DNA of 64,000 nucleotides from Chryseobacterium nepalense (GCF_023195755.1 NZ_CP096203.1:1612001-1676000); one strand, 5' to 3'; shown: positions 26,045-35,021, numbered from the stretch's first letter. Notes: generated from the letters alone by a model not told the origin. Program-made: numbers and translations.

Positions 26045-26650
26045 ATGGTACTTAACAATTTAAATTATCCGCTGGATTTTAAATTTAAGATTACAACATT
26101 GGCCAGTGATTTTAACATCACGGACAGAAACGGTAACTACGTGGCGTATGTGCGTCAGAAAATGTTTAAGCTGAAGGAGGATGTTATTGTTTTTAATGAT
26201 GAAAGCAAATCCAAAGAGCTTTTCAGGATCAGAGCCAACCAGTGGATTGATTTTAATGCTTCCTATTCTTTATCGGAAATTGCCACCGGAAGAAACTTCG
26301 GAAGAATGGCAAGAAAAGGAATGCGTTCTTTTTGGAAAGCCAGCTATGATGTTCTGGATGCCAACGATCAGCCGAAATTCAAAATCCAGGAAGATAGTGC
26401 ATGGGTACGTTTTTTTGACCACCTGGTAGGCGAAATTCCGCTTGTCGGAGCATTTACAGGATACTTCCTGAACCCTTCTTACACCGTTACCGGCATTGAC
26501 GGAAAAGAATATTTTAAACTAAAAAAAATGCCGTCATTTTTCGGAAGAAGATTTCAGCTTGATCGCCTCATCGATATTGATGATGAAGAAGAAAGCCTTG
26601 TGATCCTTTCCTTATTAATGATGACACTTCTTGAAAGAGCAAGAGGATAA
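26045..26650 (+). CDS. LURP-one/Tubby-C-like domain protein
   Basis: A 201-residue cytosolic protein. The alternation of strands in FKITTLASDFNITDRNGNYVAYVRQKMFKLKEDVIVFND, KFKIQEDSAWVRFFDHLVGEIPLVGAFTGYFLNPSYTVTGIDGKEYFKLKKMPSFFGRRFQLDRL resembles the LURP-one-related (Tubby C-terminal-like) barrel, which may bind membranes or act as a scramblase-like fold. The assignment rests on pattern only. It has no signal peptide. A TATCTTTG promoter box lies at 26004-26011. A small lipoprotein gene begins 18 bp downstream, so the two may form an operon. Confidence 0.6.
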   Translation: MVLNNLNYPLDFKFKITTLASDFNITDRNGNYVAYVRQKMFKLKEDVIVFNDESKSKELFRIRANQWIDFNASYSLSEIATGRNFGRMARKGMRSFWKASYDVLDANDQPKFKIQEDSAWVRFFDHLVGEIPLVGAFTGYFLNPSYTVTGIDGKEYFKLKKMPSFFGRRFQLDRLIDIDDEEESLVILSLLMMTLLERARG

Positions 26651-26668
26651 ACTTATATACCGCAAACA

Positions 26669-27160
26669 ATGAAATATTTTATCATTTTCTTTTCAGCTTT
26701 TCTGTTGGTTGCCTGTAAAAAAGAACAGCAGGGATCCCAGAATTCCGCTTCAGTAGATTCTTCTAACATAGTTAAAGATAGTGTAGCTACCGATCTTTCA
26801 TCAAAGAAAATCGCTGTCGAAACCTTTCCTTTTCCTCCTGAAATCAAGGAATGTTCATGTTATTTTGCCAAAAGCAAAGCAGATTTTCTGGCCGAAAAAT
26901 ATATTTACGCTGATGATGCCGGGAAAACCGCATACATGAAACTTGACGGCAAAAGAATCGCTTTAAACCTTATCGCTTCAAGTGATATGGAAGCTGATGA
27001 AGTACTGAGCAAGGAAATTGAAAATGATGATTATAAAATTTCCGTAAAAGGTAAAAAAATAAAAGGTGAAGAGGCATTGCTCTTTGAAGGAACGCTCACC
27101 ATTGAAAAACCGGACGGAACTGTTGTAAACATCCCAATCTATGGTGAATGCGGATGCTAA
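26669..27160 (+). CDS. Hypothetical lipoprotein (163 aa)
   Basis: The product has a clear lipoprotein signal, MKYFIIFFSAFLLVAC with lipobox LVAC, followed by a lysine- and serine-rich linker (KKEQQGSQNSASVDSS). The mature domain contains the paired cysteines of EIKECSCYFAKSKADF and the terminal YGECGC, a pattern that suggests disulfide bonding in the periplasm. I do not recognise a named family. It follows the LURP-like gene at 18 bp and is closed by a terminator. Probably anchored in the inner or outer membrane facing the periplasm. Confidence 0.75.
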   Translation: MKYFIIFFSAFLLVACKKEQQGSQNSASVDSSNIVKDSVATDLSSKKIAVETFPFPPEIKECSCYFAKSKADFLAEKYIYADDAGKTAYMKLDGKRIALNLIASSDMEADEVLSKEIENDDYKISVKGKKIKGEEALLFEGTLTIEKPDGTVVNIPIYGECGC

Positions 27161-27185
27161 AGCTTCCTGCTGCCGGTAAAAATAC

Positions 27186-27213
27186 TGCTTCCGATATCCG
27201 GAAGCATTTTTTA
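27186..27213 (+). terminator. Terminator after the lipoprotein gene
   Basis: TGCTTCCG (27186-27193) pairs with CGGAAGCA (27199-27206), followed by TTTTTTATTTT. Confidence 0.75.
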
Positions 27214-27242
27214 TTTTGTAATTTTGAGAAAAATAAATTTCA

Positions 27243-28688
27243 ATGGAGCTATCTAATATAGAACCGCAGATTATCTGGAAGAATTTTTCCAGGCTGAATG
27301 CTGTTCCAAGACCCTCAAAAAAAGAAGAAAAAGTAATTGCATTCATTAAAGAATTCGGTGAAAACTTAGGATTGCAAACTACGGTTGATGAAACGGGTAA
27401 TGTAATTATCAAAAAACCGGCAACACCGGGAATGGAAAACCGCAAATCTGTAGTTCTTCAATCACACCTGGATATGGTATGCCAGAAAAACAACGATGTT
27501 AATTTCGATTTTGAAACGGAAGGCATCAAAATGGAAGTGGATGGAGACTGGGTAAAGGCGAAAGGGACCACCCTGGGAGCCGATAACGGACTGGGAGTCG
27601 CTACTATTATGTCAATCCTGGAAAGCACGGATATTCCGCATCCTGATCTTGAAGCTCTTTTTACGATCGATGAAGAAACCGGAATGACAGGAGCTTTAGG
27701 TTTAAAACCCGGACAGCTGACCGGGCAGATTCTCCTAAACCTTGATACGGAAGAAGACGACGAAATTGATATCGGCTGTGCCGGCGGAATTGACGTTACT
27801 ATTTCACAGGACTATAATACGGAAGTAGCAAAAGGACAAATCATCAGAATTGAGGTAAAAGGCCTTCAGGGTGGTCATTCCGGAATGGATATCCACAAAG
27901 GTTTCGGTAATGCCAATATAATTCTGGGCAGAGTTCTTTATAAAGCACTCGAAAAAGAAAATATTCAGCTGATTTCCATCGATGGTGGCGGATTGAGAAA
28001 TGCTATTCCAAGAGAAGCGGTGGCCATTGTTTCCGTAAGAAATGCCCAGGAATTCATCGATGAGGTAACCAACGGACTGAAAAAAGAAATTATTGAAGAG
28101 TTTGCAACCGTAGAGCCTAATCTTCATATCAACATTGAAAGTTCAACCACTTCAGAAAAAGCCCTTTCCGAAGAAGATTCAAGAAAAATCATCCTTACGC
28201 TCAAGTCACTTCACAACGGTGTTTACAGAATGAGCCCTGATGTAAAAGATCTTGTGGAATCTTCCAACAATGTGGCAAGAGTAGAATTGAAAGAGGGTGC
28301 ATTGAAAATTTTAAACCTTTCAAGATCTTCCGTAGAATCTTCAAAAGATTCTGTAGCAGAGCAGCTAAAATCCGTTGCTGAGCTTGCAGGAATGAAAACC
28401 GTATTCAGCGGTTCTTATCCAGGATGGAAACCGAAGCCCGGTTCGGAAATTGTAAAGCTGATGGAAAACATTTATGCTGAAAAGTTCGGAGAAAAGCCTC
28501 ATGTTGTTGCCTGTCATGCCGGCCTTGAATGCGGAATTATCGGAGCTAATTATCCGGAAATGGAAATGGTGAGTTTTGGACCTACAATCAGAGGGGCACA
28601 TTCGCCTGATGAGAAAGCGAATATTCCTTCTGCACAGAAATTCTGGAGTTTTACGAAAGATATTCTAGCCAATATTCCTTTAAAATAG
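27243..28688 (+). CDS. pepD: Aminoacyl-histidine dipeptidase (M20)
   Basis: A 481-residue M20 metallopeptidase of the PepD (beta-Ala-His dipeptidase, carnosinase-like) branch, which hydrolyses Xaa-His dipeptides in the cytosol. Metal ligands are visible in VVLQSHLDMVCQKN (His-x-Asp), TLGADNGLGVA (bridging Asp), FTIDEETGMTGA (catalytic Glu and ligand Glu), LLNLDTEEDDEI and the late HAGLECGIIGANYPEMEMVSFGPTIRGAHSPDEK. The central lid domain has GLQGGHSGMDIHKG. The length fits the family. It stands alone between two terminators. Confidence 0.93.
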   Translation: MELSNIEPQIIWKNFSRLNAVPRPSKKEEKVIAFIKEFGENLGLQTTVDETGNVIIKKPATPGMENRKSVVLQSHLDMVCQKNNDVNFDFETEGIKMEVDGDWVKAKGTTLGADNGLGVATIMSILESTDIPHPDLEALFTIDEETGMTGALGLKPGQLTGQILLNLDTEEDDEIDIGCAGGIDVTISQDYNTEVAKGQIIRIEVKGLQGGHSGMDIHKGFGNANIILGRVLYKALEKENIQLISIDGGGLRNAIPREAVAIVSVRNAQEFIDEVTNGLKKEIIEEFATVEPNLHINIESSTTSEKALSEEDSRKIILTLKSLHNGVYRMSPDVKDLVESSNNVARVELKEGALKILNLSRSSVESSKDSVAEQLKSVAELAGMKTVFSGSYPGWKPKPGSEIVKLMENIYAEKFGEKPHVVACHAGLECGIIGANYPEMEMVSFGPTIRGAHSPDEKANIPSAQKFWSFTKDILANIPLK

Positions 28689-28709
28689 AATTGTAAAATT
28701 GCTATATTG

Positions 28710-28746
28710 AATATCCAAAATTATTTTGATTTTGGATATTTTTGTT
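28710..28746 (+). terminator. Terminator after pepD
   Basis: AATATCCAAAA (28710-28720) and TTTTGGATATT (28730-28740) are perfect 11-bp arms, followed by TTTG and more T. Confidence 0.75.
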
Positions 28747-28804
28747 TCTAAATCTTTATAGATTTTTATTTTAAATTTTTAAATTTGAATAAATAATACC
28801 AATT

Positions 28805-29038
28805 ATGAACACACAGACTCTCAATGAAAAACTTGAATTAATTCAATGGTTGTCTACATTGGAGGATACTTCTATTATAAAAAAATTGATCCAATTTAGA
28901 AAAGAGGAAACTAAAGACTGGTGGAATGCGATTTCGGAAGAAGAGAAAAAATCTATTGAAAAGGGAATATCCGAAGCTGATAATGAAGAATTAAAACCTC
29001 ATTCCGAAGCCAGAAAGTTATATGGAAAGTGGTTATAA
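28805..29038 (+). CDS. Putative antitoxin of a type II toxin-antitoxin pair
   Basis: A 77-residue, highly charged, helical protein (NEKLELIQWLSTLEDTSIIKKLIQFRKEE, then DWWNAISEEEKKSIEKGISEADNEELKPHSEARKLYGKWL). The C-terminal ISEEEKKSIEKGISEADNGE-like stretch is typical of small antitoxins that precede ParE/RelE toxins in Bacteroidota. The stop codon lies 17 bases inside the downstream toxin gene, so the two are translationally coupled. A TAAATTTG promoter box is at 28780-28787, 17 bp before the ATG. It is expected to bind the toxin and to repress the operon. Confidence 0.78.
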   Translation: MNTQTLNEKLELIQWLSTLEDTSIIKKLIQFRKEETKDWWNAISEEEKKSIEKGISEADNEELKPHSEARKLYGKWL

Positions 29039-29321
29039 AATTTTCTGGACTCCAAATGCTTTAAAGGAATTAGAACAAACCATAGATTATCTTCAAAATA
29101 ATTTTACAGATAAAGAAATCAGAAAACTTTCTCATAAAATTGAAAGTTCGATAGAAATTATATCTCAAAATCCTTTTATATTTCCTGTATCCGAAACCAA
29201 AGATGTTTACAAGGCAATTATTCTGCAATTTAACACTATGTATTATCGTGTAAATGATAGCGATGTTGAAATTTTATCTTTCTTCTCAAACAGACAATCT
29301 CCTCAAAAAAGAAAAATTTAA
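29022..29321 (+). CDS. RelE/ParE superfamily toxin
   Basis: A 99-residue protein with the ParE/RelE pattern: YKIFWTPNALKELEQTIDYLQNNFTDKEIRKL (N-terminal strand and helical pair), ISQNPFIFPVSETKDVYKAIILQFNTMYYRVNDSDVEILSFFSNRQSP (the beta sheet and the conserved end F-x-N-R-Q-S/D-P). Members act either on ribosome-bound mRNA or on DNA gyrase; the absence of classical RelE catalytic residues in this spacing favours the ParE branch, which is inference. The gene overlaps the antitoxin by 17 bp. Its end is 13 bp before the LOG-family gene. Confidence 0.82.
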   Translation: MESGYKIFWTPNALKELEQTIDYLQNNFTDKEIRKLSHKIESSIEIISQNPFIFPVSETKDVYKAIILQFNTMYYRVNDSDVEILSFFSNRQSPQKRKI

Positions 29322-29334
29322 TTCTAATTTAACC

Positions 29335-29916
29335 ATGAAAAGCATCACCGTATTCTGCGGATCAAGTTTTGGTTCGGAAGATATTTATAAAGAACAGGCA
29401 TTTTTGCTGGGAAAAACACTGGCAAAAAACAATATACAACTGATCTACGGCGGCGCAAATGTCGGTCTGATGGGCGCTGTTGCTGATGGAGCTTTACAGT
29501 CCGGAGGAAAAGTGATGGGCGTTCTTCCCTATTTTCTACAATCCAAAGAAATTGCCCACAAACAGCTTACCGAACTGATTCTGGTTGAAACCATGCATGA
29601 AAGAAAGACCAAAATGAATGAATTGTGTGATGGCGTCATCGTACTTCCCGGAGGTTACGGTACGCTGGAAGAATTCTTCGAAATGATTACCTGGGCACAG
29701 CTCGGGCTTCATCAAAAACCGATTGGCATTCTTAATATTGACGGATTTTATGATGATCTAATAAACCTTGTTCAAAATATGGTGGAGAAAGGCTTTTTAA
29801 AGCAAATTAACCGCGATATGCTGCTGATCAGTAATAATATTGATGAATTGCTGGAAATGATGAGGAATTATAAGGCTCCGACGGTGGGAAAATGGATTTC
29901 AAAGGATGAAACATAA
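29335..29916 (+). CDS. LOG family protein (TIGR00730)
   Basis: The ATG at 29335 gives a 193-residue Rossmann-fold protein with the family signatures: SITVFCGSSFGSE, LIYGGANVGLMGAVADGAL and the PGGxGTxxE nucleotide site in VLPGGYGTLEEFFEMITWAQLGLHQKP. LOG proteins cleave ribose 5-phosphate from nucleoside monophosphates and in plants and bacteria release free cytokinin bases; in most bacteria the role is nucleotide salvage or housekeeping. A longer N-terminal reading is rejected because it would run back into the toxin gene. A strong terminator follows. Confidence 0.92.
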   Translation: MKSITVFCGSSFGSEDIYKEQAFLLGKTLAKNNIQLIYGGANVGLMGAVADGALQSGGKVMGVLPYFLQSKEIAHKQLTELILVETMHERKTKMNELCDGVIVLPGGYGTLEEFFEMITWAQLGLHQKPIGILNIDGFYDDLINLVQNMVEKGFLKQINRDMLLISNNIDELLEMMRNYKAPTVGKWISKDET

Positions 29917-29925
29917 ATCTATTAT

Positions 29926-29965
29926 AAAGCAACACCCGAAGACTTTCTTCGGGTGTTGCTTTTAT
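29926..29965. terminator. Bidirectional terminator between convergent genes
   Basis: Perfect 17-bp arms, 29926-29942 and 29946-29962, flanked by A and T runs, between the LOG gene and the convergent ferredoxin gene. Confidence 0.9.
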
Positions 29966-29982
29966 AATTTAAATAAAATTTT

Positions 29983-30312
29983 CTAAGGATAAGGAGCAAT
30001 TTCCACTTCCAGTCCTTCCATTTCCGGAACAATATGCAACTGGCAGCCCAATCTGCTGTTGTCCTGCACATGAAAAGCTTCACCTAACATGGCGTCTTCT
30101 TCTGCTCCCATTTCTTCCAGTCCCGGATCGCTGATCACATAGACCTGGCAAGAAGCACACATTGCCATTCCTCCGCATACGCCGATGGTTCCTTCTTCTG
30201 CAAGTTCATAAGAACGGATAATCTCCATCAAATTCATCGACATATCGGTGGGAGCTACCACATCGTGGGTAACACCTTCCCGGTCGGTGATTTTTATATT
30301 TATATCACTCAT
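29983..30312 (-). CDS. 2Fe-2S ferredoxin
   Basis: A 109-residue adrenodoxin/plant-like ferredoxin. The [2Fe-2S] ligands are three cysteines in VCGGMAMCASCQVYV and a fourth in RLGCQLHIVPEMEGL, the C-x5-C-x2-C...C pattern. It is cytosolic and carries electrons. The gene directly follows the ferredoxin-NADP reductase gene on the same strand (72-bp gap), so the two most likely work together, with the reductase passing electrons from NADPH to this protein. The final acceptor is not shown. Confidence 0.92.
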   Translation of the reverse strand: MSDINIKITDREGVTHDVVAPTDMSMNLMEIIRSYELAEEGTIGVCGGMAMCASCQVYVISDPGLEEMGAEEDAMLGEAFHVQDNSRLGCQLHIVPEMEGLEVEIAPYP

Positions 30313-30384
30313 TTTAGTTGATAATTCTTTGTTAATGGTTGATGGCGGTCATTTTTCAACATTAACCGTCAACAGACAACAAAT

Positions 30385-31440
30385 TTAGTCAATTTTTTTC
30401 ACAACTGCTTTCTCCGCTTCTTTTCGGCTTCCGTCGAATCCGTCTACTCCGCTTACCGTTGTGTACTTTAAAACGAATTTCTTGCCCGGATTCAACCTGT
30501 TGTATACACTCTGACACATTAACGTAGCTTCATGAAAGCCGCAAAGAATCAGTTTAAGTTTTCCAGGATAGGTGTTGATATCTCCGATGGCGTAAATTCC
30601 GTCGATATTCGTCTGGTAATCTAAAGCATTGTTTACCACGATTGCATTTTTCTCAATATTCAATCCCCAGTTTCCGATCTCACCCAATTTTGGCGTCAAT
30701 CCGAATAGCGGAATAAAATAATCTGTTTCGATATCATAAGGATCCTGTCCGTCAACGGCTACGGTAATAGCCTCCACTTTTCCATCACCTTTAATGGCGG
30801 TAACTTCAGCAGGTGTAATTAATTTTATTTTCCCCTGGTTTTTAAGATCCTGAACTTTTTCCACGGAATCCAAAGCACCACGGAACTCGTTTCTTCTGTG
30901 AATCAGCGTTACTTCGCTTGCCACATTGGAAAGGAAAATACTCCAGTCCAGTGCAGAATCTCCACCTCCGGCAATCACTACTTTTTTATTTCTGAAATGT
31001 TCAGGTTCTTTTACAAAATATTCAAGTCCGTTTTCTTCGTAATCGGCAATATTTTCGATGGTTGGTTTTCTGGGTTCAAAAGTTCCCAAACCTCCTGCAA
31101 TAGCAATTGCTTTTGCGCGGTGAACAGTTCCCTTATTGGTAATTACTTCAAACCATTCGTCATCAACTTTTGTGTAGGAAACAGCGGTCTCCCCTAAGGT
31201 AAAGCCGGGCTGAAATTGCTTAATCTGTTCCATCAGATTATCAATAAGTTCTCCTGCATTTACAGATGGATAACCCGGAATATCGAAAATAGGTTTTTTT
31301 GGATAAAGCTCGGCCAACTGTCCTCCCGGCTGTGGAAGTGCATCAATGATATGGCACTTCATTTTTAGTAAACCTGCTTCAAATACGGCAAATAGCCCGG
31401 TAGGTCCGGCTCCTATGATCAATATATCGGTCGTTATCAT
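30385..31440 (-). CDS. Ferredoxin-NADP reductase, thioredoxin-reductase type
   Basis: A 351-residue FAD flavoprotein of the thioredoxin reductase-like fold. The FAD motif IIGAGPTGLFAVFEAGLL is at the N-terminus, PGGQLAELYPKKPIFDIPGY follows, and the NADPH motif is KVVIAGGGDSALDWSIFL. The redox-active CxxC of thioredoxin reductases is absent, and a C-terminal extension is present (CGFHEATLMCQSVYNRLNPGKKFVLKYTT), both hallmarks of the YumC-type ferredoxin-NADP reductases. The ferredoxin gene lies immediately downstream. On the minus strand a TAAATTTG promoter box is at 31481-31474, 33 bp before the start. Confidence 0.9.
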   Translation of the reverse strand: MITTDILIIGAGPTGLFAVFEAGLLKMKCHIIDALPQPGGQLAELYPKKPIFDIPGYPSVNAGELIDNLMEQIKQFQPGFTLGETAVSYTKVDDEWFEVITNKGTVHRAKAIAIAGGLGTFEPRKPTIENIADYEENGLEYFVKEPEHFRNKKVVIAGGGDSALDWSIFLSNVASEVTLIHRRNEFRGALDSVEKVQDLKNQGKIKLITPAEVTAIKGDGKVEAITVAVDGQDPYDIETDYFIPLFGLTPKLGEIGNWGLNIEKNAIVVNNALDYQTNIDGIYAIGDINTYPGKLKLILCGFHEATLMCQSVYNRLNPGKKFVLKYTTVSGVDGFDGSRKEAEKAVVKKID

Positions 31441-31596
31441 AATAATAAGATAATTTAATTATACTTGTGGCTGCAAATTTACTAATTTTAATGCGAAGCA
31501 TATTTAATTCAGTCTAAATAAAAAACTGAGATTTATCAAATAGATTTTGAAATCCGGAGTTGTTTTATTTGGCAGTGTTTTTGTAAAATTTTGAGT

Positions 31597-32367
31597 ATGA
31601 AAAAATTTTTGAGTATTATTTTGGTGTTTCTGTTTACATTAAGTTTTAGTCAGATCACCAATATTGCAGATGGTGAGTCTATCAGCCTGCGAATCCATTA
31701 CGGTTTTCTTAATGCGGGAACTGCTAATTTAACAGCAAAAAAAAGTGCCTACAGAGGAGTTCCGCATTTGTACGTAAAGGGAACGGGGCAGACAACAGGA
31801 GCGGTACGAGCGTTTTTTAAGGTTGATGACCTTTATGAAAGTTATATTAATATGAATACCGAACTTCCGAGTTTTTATGTAAGAAATGTAAAAGAAGGAA
31901 GCTATCGTCAGCATCTTGAAACAACCTTTAATCATGATAATAATACTTTGGTTCTTACAGATAAAAAAACGCCTGCCAACGGCTCCAAGGTTATAAAATC
32001 TGTGAAAGGAGTACAGGATATGCTTTCCTGTTTCTATTATTTAAGAAGTAAAAGCCCCTCTGAACTGAAAGTGGGAACGGTAATTAATATGAATGTCTGG
32101 ATTGATGATGAAATGTTTCCTTTTCAGCTTAAGGTAACCGGAACAGAAAATCTTAAGACTAAGTTTGGTACTATTAATTGTTTAAAAATTATTCCATCTG
32201 TAAAAAGCGGAAGGGTTTTTAAAGAAAAAGAAGGTGTGGTGATGTGGGTTTCCAACGATGCAAATCACCTCCCGATACTTCTAAAAGCAGAGCTCGCCGT
32301 AGGTTCTCTAAAGGCCAGTATTGACGGATACAGCAATGTAAAATATCCGTTAAAATTTACAAAATAA
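31597..32367 (+). CDS. DUF3108 domain-containing secreted protein
   Basis: The ATG at 31597 gives a 256-residue protein with a signal peptide (MKKFLSIILVFLFTLSFSQ). The mature part matches the DUF3108 pattern: LRIHYGFLNAGTANLTAK, VRAFFKVDDLYESYINMNTELPSFYVRNVKEGSYRQ, VQDMLSCFYYLRS and LKIIPSVKSGRVFKEKEGVVMWVSNDANHLPILLKAEL. These periplasmic proteins form a beta-rich, probably lipid- or hydrophobic-ligand-binding fold, and their function is not established. The gene is monocistronic and followed by a good terminator. Confidence 0.88.
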   Translation: MKKFLSIILVFLFTLSFSQITNIADGESISLRIHYGFLNAGTANLTAKKSAYRGVPHLYVKGTGQTTGAVRAFFKVDDLYESYINMNTELPSFYVRNVKEGSYRQHLETTFNHDNNTLVLTDKKTPANGSKVIKSVKGVQDMLSCFYYLRSKSPSELKVGTVINMNVWIDDEMFPFQLKVTGTENLKTKFGTINCLKIIPSVKSGRVFKEKEGVVMWVSNDANHLPILLKAELAVGSLKASIDGYSNVKYPLKFTK

Positions 32368-32399
32368 AACTCTGAACAAAAATCAGTAATAAAAGAAAA

Positions 32400-32428
32400 A
32401 CCTCCGAAAATTCCGGAGGTCTTTTTTT
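32400..32428 (+). terminator. Terminator after the DUF3108 gene
   Basis: ACCTCCG (32400-32406) pairs with CGGAGGT (32414-32420) and is followed by CTTTTTTT. Confidence 0.8.
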
Positions 32429-32512
32429 GCATTTGATAATAAGCAGATCCACTTCCCCGAAGATATACTTAAATCATCATTTGCGTTTTTTTAATCCTTG
32501 ATTCTTTTTTTA

Positions 32513-32530
32513 TTTCATCATTTGTGTTTT
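32513..32530 (-). repeat. 18-bp motif shared with the asnB upstream region
   Basis: TTTCATCATTTGTGTTTT is the exact reverse complement of 42090-42107, and a degenerate direct copy lies at about 32473-32489 (ATCATCATTTGCGTTTT). On the minus strand it is framed by a stem AATCTTTGATTC/GAATCAAGGATT. The surrounding 230-bp gap has no gene; a small hairpin TTGTAGA/TCTACAA is at 32641-32660. Confidence 0.4.
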
Positions 32531-32665
32531 CAGAATCAAAGATTGTTTTACAGGGTAATAACAGCTGATTATTATGGTACAAAGATATTGCACCATGGAT
32601 ATAGAATCACTAAAAAAACATTAGATATATATCGACACAATTGTAGATATTTTTCTACAACTCTA

Positions 32666-33310
32666 TTAGGAATGATTTTTAACTAGCTCAATCAACTTAA
32701 CGATATTTTCAATTTTAAGCTTTTTAAACATTCTTTTTTTAATTGTACTGATGGTATTTTGCTTCACGTCCAGCATGTTTGCAATTTCGAGATTGCCGTA
32801 ACCGGCAGCGTACATGCGTGCGATTTCAAGTTCTCTTTCTGTTAAAGACAGCAGTGGATTAACCAGATTGCGATTATTAAGTGAATTCATCAGCAGGGCC
32901 TGCGTTACGGGGGAAATATATTCACCTTTCTCAATTATTGAGAATATTGCCTCCTCTATCTCTTTTTCCTCACTAAGTTTACTCAGGAATCCGTCTGCTC
33001 CTGCATTCAGATATTTAAGAGCATGTATATTCTCATCAATTCCGGAAAAAATGAGAATTTTAATTTCCGGTTTTTTTTCTTTGATTTCTGTTATTATCTG
33101 AAGGCTGTTTCCTTCGGGAAAATGAGCATCGATTATCGCGATATGAATGGGATTATCATTGATACATTCTCTGATCTGCCGGAAATTTGATGCATGAAAG
33201 GCTTCATAATTGATTCCCGCAGCATCCAGTATAAATATCATTCCCTGCCGAATGAGCATATGATCATCTGCCAGCAGAAAAAATAGTTTTTCTTCATCCT
33301 TATTTATCAT
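32666..33310 (-). CDS. LuxR-family response regulator
   Basis: A 214-residue two-domain regulator. The receiver has the acidic pair in FLLADDHMLIRQG, the phospho-acceptor Asp in IAIIDAHFPEGNSL (about residue 57), and ILIFSGIDE with NAGADGFLSKLSEEKE containing the conserved Lys. The C-terminal LuxR helix-turn-helix is LSLTERELEIARMYAAGYGNLEIANMLDVKQNTISTIKKRMFKKL. It begins 11 bp inside the end of the histidine kinase gene, so translational coupling and partnership are likely. Regulated genes are not indicated nearby. Confidence 0.92.
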   Translation of the reverse strand: MINKDEEKLFFLLADDHMLIRQGMIFILDAAGINYEAFHASNFRQIRECINDNPIHIAIIDAHFPEGNSLQIITEIKEKKPEIKILIFSGIDENIHALKYLNAGADGFLSKLSEEKEIEEAIFSIIEKGEYISPVTQALLMNSLNNRNLVNPLLSLTERELEIARMYAAGYGNLEIANMLDVKQNTISTIKKRMFKKLKIENIVKLIELVKNHS

Positions 33311-35021
33311 AACTGACTTTTAAATTAAGAGAAAAATAAACCTTTGTACCTTTTCCCGGTTCGCTTTGAACCGAAATCTGCCCATCGTAGAGTTCTATCA
33401 GTTCCTTGCATAAGTTCAGACCCAGACCTGCACCAATATTTTCGATATCATCTGATAAAACACCCTGATAATAAGGTTCAAATATTTTTTTAAGATCAGA
33501 CTCTGCGATTCCAACTCCGGTATCAATAATTTCTGTTGTTAAAGTGACTACAGATTCTTCTGTAATTTCAGTTTTTACAGTAACAGTTATCTGCCCGTTC
33601 TCTGTAAATTTATTGGCATTGCCTAGAATATTCATAAAAATCTGGGCGATTTTAGCATTGTCCGAATACACCATCAGGTCCGGATTGATCGCTTTATTCA
33701 CCACAAATGTATTGTTTCTTGTTTCTATATAATTTTCAATGGAGCTTAATATAGATGTGATCTGGCTATTGAGATTAAAAGTAACCGGAATGAGTTTATT
33801 TTTTACATGCTGGTTTTTAGTATATTCCAGAATCTGATTTGCCTGGAGCAATAATGTATTACTGGTAAAACCAATAGATTTAAGATACTCTTTGATTTCT
33901 TTATCATCCGTTTTCTCACTGATTCTATTAATAAGAATACCGATAATTTTCAACGGAGCCCTTAACTCATGGCTTAACATTCCCAAAACCCGGTTTTTAA
34001 ATTCAAGATTAGCTTTGATCTGAAGATTAGCTGCTTTTAATTTCTTTTCATAAGAAAAAGCGACACCTGTAAGCATCATAATAAGAACAGAGATTATAAG
34101 CATAAGAATCATTGCTGCGAAAATAAGATTCGTCCTGATGCGGTTATTTGCAGAGTTTTGCCGATAATATTCTTTTTCCAGATCTGCCCTAGAGTTCTTG
34201 ATGGCATAGTCATAAATATTCATGACACTATTTCCATACATTAGCAGATTACCGAATATTTTATAAAAAGCAGTACTATTGCTTTCTTTCCGTAAAACAT
34301 TGGTCTGCATATATTTAACCTGTACTTTATAATGATTATTAACTACATCCAAAATACTGTCAAATTCAGCTTTTATGAGTGCTGTATTGGGATTAATTCC
34401 TTGTTTCATGGTTACAACAATACTGTCTTTGCGCACATTTTCTTTTCCGGATATTGCATCTCTTAAACGCCCGAAAAATTTTTTTTTCTTTATCGTATCA
34501 GAATAGGTTTTCCTTTCTATATTAAACTTATCAAAATTATAATCAAGATCATACTTTCTGATTTCGGGAAAAACATAGGGTCTTTTAAGGCTTGTATTGG
34601 TAGAATATTCATGCACGGAATCAATAAGGTTTTTCAGCCTTTGAACCTTTGGAGAATTTTTATTTTCTAAAATCAGTATGTTTTTTAATCTAGGATATTT
34701 ATTTTTATAACTGTCGATACTGTCCAGATTCTTATCAAGTTTATGTAAAGATTTAAAATATAAGTCCAGATATTTTTTATCATTATTAGAGACATATTTC
34801 TGAAAGTCAACCTGTGCGTTTAACAATTCTTTTTTAGAATTATTTGTGAGCTTTTCCAGGGAATGAATCTCTTTTAGCTGACTTTCAATAAACTTTAAAT
34901 TTTTCTTTGTAATGAACTCATTGTAGAAAAAGCCCGCAATCAGAAACTGTATAAGTAATATACATAAAATCAAAGAGTAGTGAATGAATTTCCTTAATCT
35001 AAAACTTATCTTTTCAACCAT
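33300..35021 (-). CDS. Membrane sensor histidine kinase
   Basis: A 573-residue two-component sensor. An N-terminal membrane helix (HYSLILCILLIQFLIAGFFYNEF) is followed by about 270 periplasmic, coiled, lysine-rich residues and a second helix (LIFAAMILMLIISVLIMMLTGVAF). The HisKA segment is VLGMLSHELRAPLKIIGIL (phospho-acceptor His), and the HATPase domain has NILGNANKFTEN (N box), DTGVGIAESDL (G1) and GAGLGLNLCKEL (G2). The large extracytoplasmic region suggests detection of an envelope or periplasmic signal. Its gene overlaps the LuxR-type regulator gene by 11 bp. Confidence 0.92.
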   Translation of the reverse strand: MVEKISFRLRKFIHYSLILCILLIQFLIAGFFYNEFITKKNLKFIESQLKEIHSLEKLTNNSKKELLNAQVDFQKYVSNNDKKYLDLYFKSLHKLDKNLDSIDSYKNKYPRLKNILILENKNSPKVQRLKNLIDSVHEYSTNTSLKRPYVFPEIRKYDLDYNFDKFNIERKTYSDTIKKKKFFGRLRDAISGKENVRKDSIVVTMKQGINPNTALIKAEFDSILDVVNNHYKVQVKYMQTNVLRKESNSTAFYKIFGNLLMYGNSVMNIYDYAIKNSRADLEKEYYRQNSANNRIRTNLIFAAMILMLIISVLIMMLTGVAFSYEKKLKAANLQIKANLEFKNRVLGMLSHELRAPLKIIGILINRISEKTDDKEIKEYLKSIGFTSNTLLLQANQILEYTKNQHVKNKLIPVTFNLNSQITSILSSIENYIETRNNTFVVNKAINPDLMVYSDNAKIAQIFMNILGNANKFTENGQITVTVKTEITEESVVTLTTEIIDTGVGIAESDLKKIFEPYYQGVLSDDIENIGAGLGLNLCKELIELYDGQISVQSEPGKGTKVYFSLNLKVSYDK

